The notes below the pieces were generated by a model, which was not told the origin of the DNA, did no database searches, and saw nothing but the letters and a program-made list of their open reading frames with translations. A stretch of DNA of 64,000 nucleotides. It comes from Hybos culiciformis. Taxonomy: Eukaryota > Arthropoda > Insecta > Diptera > Hybotidae. The stretch spans positions 123,923,812-123,987,811 of the forward strand of contig OZ023273.1 of NCBI GenBank assembly GCA_964007475.1, in the 5' to 3' direction. The first letter of the stretch is position 1. Every line of letters starts with the position of its first letter. The position numbers and the translations under genes were made by a program. Of the stretch, positions 61,700 to 64,000 are shown in pieces.

Positions 61700-64000
61700 G
61701 CATAGGAATATTATTATTATTATTAACATATTTTTTTTGTTTTTTATTATTTTTCGTTTTCAATTAAAAAATTTTTTTTATTAAGATTGTGTGTTAGTTT
61801 CTCAAATAAATCAGATGTGGAGAAAGAAAAAATAATAATAATAAAAATATTTGTAAAAAACAAAAAAAGAAAGAAACATAAAATAAAAAAAAATAAAAAA
61901 TGGAGCTAATAATGTAATAGTAAGAGGTAAAGAAACTACATATAGTACTGTATAGGAAACGAAAAAACCAAAAAAAACTTCATTCGCATATGGCAAATAT
62001 ATTAGAGTGTTTAATAAAGTATTTCCGATTTAAATAAAATTATAAATATCAGCAAAATTAAATATAATTTTTAGATATTCAGACCATTTTGGCGTGAATA
62101 TTTAATTAAAATTGCAATAATTAGTTATAATTGCATTAATCAAAATTTTGTAAAGTTTTATTAAGTTTTATCTTTTTGTAAATAAAGCGAAACCTTTATG
62201 CTATTTTTATTCTGAAAAAAAAAACTTTTATTCAAAAGTCTGACACGGCGTCAAAGAACTGAGATAATTTTGCAGCTTTAAACTATATACCTGTTATGGA
62301 AAAAGTATATCGAAAAATAATATCGAATATTATATATAAACAACTGTACAGATCAGAGAATTTTCATTGCGAAATGAAAACTTTACAAATTTTAAAAATT
62401 AACTTTTTTTTTCCGATTAATTTTCATTAAAGCTCTGACCAGAGTACAAAAAATAGGAAATTTACCAGTAAAAATTTGGAAAATTTTCTGAATTTAATGT
62501 TAAATAATTTTGCCACTTTAAAAACTCCAAAACGAATAGAAAAAAATTCAATACTATTAATTTTACTGCAATTTCCATAAATAATAACAAATAAAATGAA
62601 TTGATTGCTTGTTCCAAAATTTGTTAATTGATGTGTTCAATTAACAAAGTGTCAACTTGTGTTTATTGACGACCAAAAAATGTATATCTTAAAAATATAA
62701 ACATTAATAAAATGAGGAAATTGTTCAAATTTTGTTGACCAACCCAATAAAACGAAAAAAAAAAAGAACAACAAATTAGTGCTTTAAAATAATTTTATAT
62801 AAATGAAGTAGATGATTCAAAAGAATGAGCGAATTGATTTGGCTGGTTGACTGGGTCATTTTCCCGAAAAAAAAAATCAAGGATAGATTTTAAAAGAAAC
62901 TAAAAAGTTATGATTGTTTTTTCGGTTTAAGTACTGACAATTTTCCACTTTTTCAACGTTTTATATTACGGACTGTCACAAATCATTAGATTTCTAAGTA
63001 GAACCATTGATTAATAAATAGTATATAATATTTGAGCTTATTTTTATCATGTTAGGAAACTATTGAAATTAGTAAGCTTTCACTGTTATCGCAAATTATT
63101 GAATGAAATCAGCAAACGATATTAAATATTAAAATTTAAATATATATCTCGATTATAATAATACATAAATAATAATGTATATAATTGATAAATAAACAAA
63201 CCTTGGCACAGATACTAGAACTGAAAATTACAGGGAAAAAAGTTTTATTGAAATATATAAATTTTTTTAATACTTACTAGATAAATATTTTTTTGTCTAC
63301 ATTTATTACAAACCTTTTTATTTTTTCTAGAGTTGATTTTTCCATGATATCATTAAAAAATAAATATTAAAAACAAAATATTTCTAGTAAAATTTTTCAT
63401 GAAAATAATCCTTCCAAAGTTTGTAGCAACAAATCTATCTACAAAAGTAAAATTCGTAGTATTTTATTAAATTGGGAGACAGACATCGAAAATGAATAAT
63501 CTCATTCCATATAAAATTGTTTTATTCCAACCTAAGTGAGTGCAGTTTGATTAGATTATTTTTTTTTAAAAATAGATCAATAATTGTTCATTTCGATTAA
63601 ATGCAATAAAGACAATTGAACTTTATCCTATATATAAATTAAATAGAAATTAACAGATTATTAAGAAAAATTTCTTTTATATATGTTGAATTTTCTTTTA
63701 ATATATACAAATTATTTTGGAGGGGCTATTTTTAACAACTCTACAATTTCCAGTGCATAAAAAAACTGATTCTTTATTTAAAAACATTTAGAGTTATTCA
63801 ATATAATGCGTCAGTGTAGACTGTGGAGTGTAAAATAAAAATTATGTTAAAATAAAATAATAAAAAAATATGTTCTTGTACACTCCTTATTACAATATGT
63901 ATTTTAATGTTATGTATAAATTGGCAGCACAAATACGTGAACATTTTGCAATTTTCCATGAAAGTACACAAGAGCTAATAGCATAACATTATTATAATAT
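61700..64000. other. upstream flank of alpha-tubulin; no gene seen
   Basis: This is A+T-rich sequence 5' of the inferred promoter. No coding exon, RNA gene or clear repeat was found. The 61-codon minus frame at 61811 is low-complexity Phe/Tyr-rich sequence. Confidence 0.6.

Overview
The window is very A+T-rich eukaryotic DNA, roughly four-fifths A+T by eye, with long homopolymer A and T runs and many TA, ATT and TATGTA-type simple repeats. It holds one convincing protein-coding gene, an alpha-tubulin on the minus strand with GT-AG introns and an animal-type protein. The long first intron directly after the start codon, the TATA/Inr-like promoter and the abundance of short DNA-transposon relics fit an arthropod nuclear genome, most likely an insect. 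I cannot name the order or species.

Layout. Positions 1 to about 42,000 contain no gene that I can support. This stretch is intergenic sequence, or intron of a gene outside the window, and carries scattered relics: a degenerate dispersed repeat near 16.1 kb, a 613-bp hAT element with an exact 8-bp target duplication at 16,208-16,836, a 300-bp tandem duplication at 21,508-22,107, a composite repeat at 25,057-25,960 and a few higher-GC patches that look like decayed coding sequence. The alpha-tubulin gene runs leftwards from a probable promoter near 61,700 to its stop codon at 42,440. Six coding exons join into a 449-residue protein with no frame breaks. Exon 1 contributes only the ATG. It is followed by a 15.6-kb first intron (45,882-61,484).

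That first intron is the most unusual part of the window. It contains an inverted-repeat element at 45,986-46,203, a mini element with GCGGCGGATCT ends at 46,960-47,078, and a spacer-less 712-bp palindrome at 49,341-50,052 whose arms match exactly except for one homopolymer. It also contains a foldback element at 53,792-54,043, a direct duplication at 54,060-54,363, and a tandem array of four 1.6-kb units at about 54,380-60,880. Each unit begins with a tRNA-like module on the plus strand and carries a related module on the minus strand about 1.26 kb further on, so the two modules act like terminal inverted repeats. A fifth, chimeric module closes the array.

How it fits together: a single tubulin gene is probably transcribed from a TATA promoter, and its primary transcript would carry the whole repeat cluster in intron 1. 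The tRNA-like modules retain recognisable A-box and B-box sequences, but their acceptor, anticodon and T stems do not pair properly. They look like tRNA-derived or tRNA-mimicking repeats, not functional tRNA genes. Almost all other short open frames are chance frames in A+T-rich DNA.
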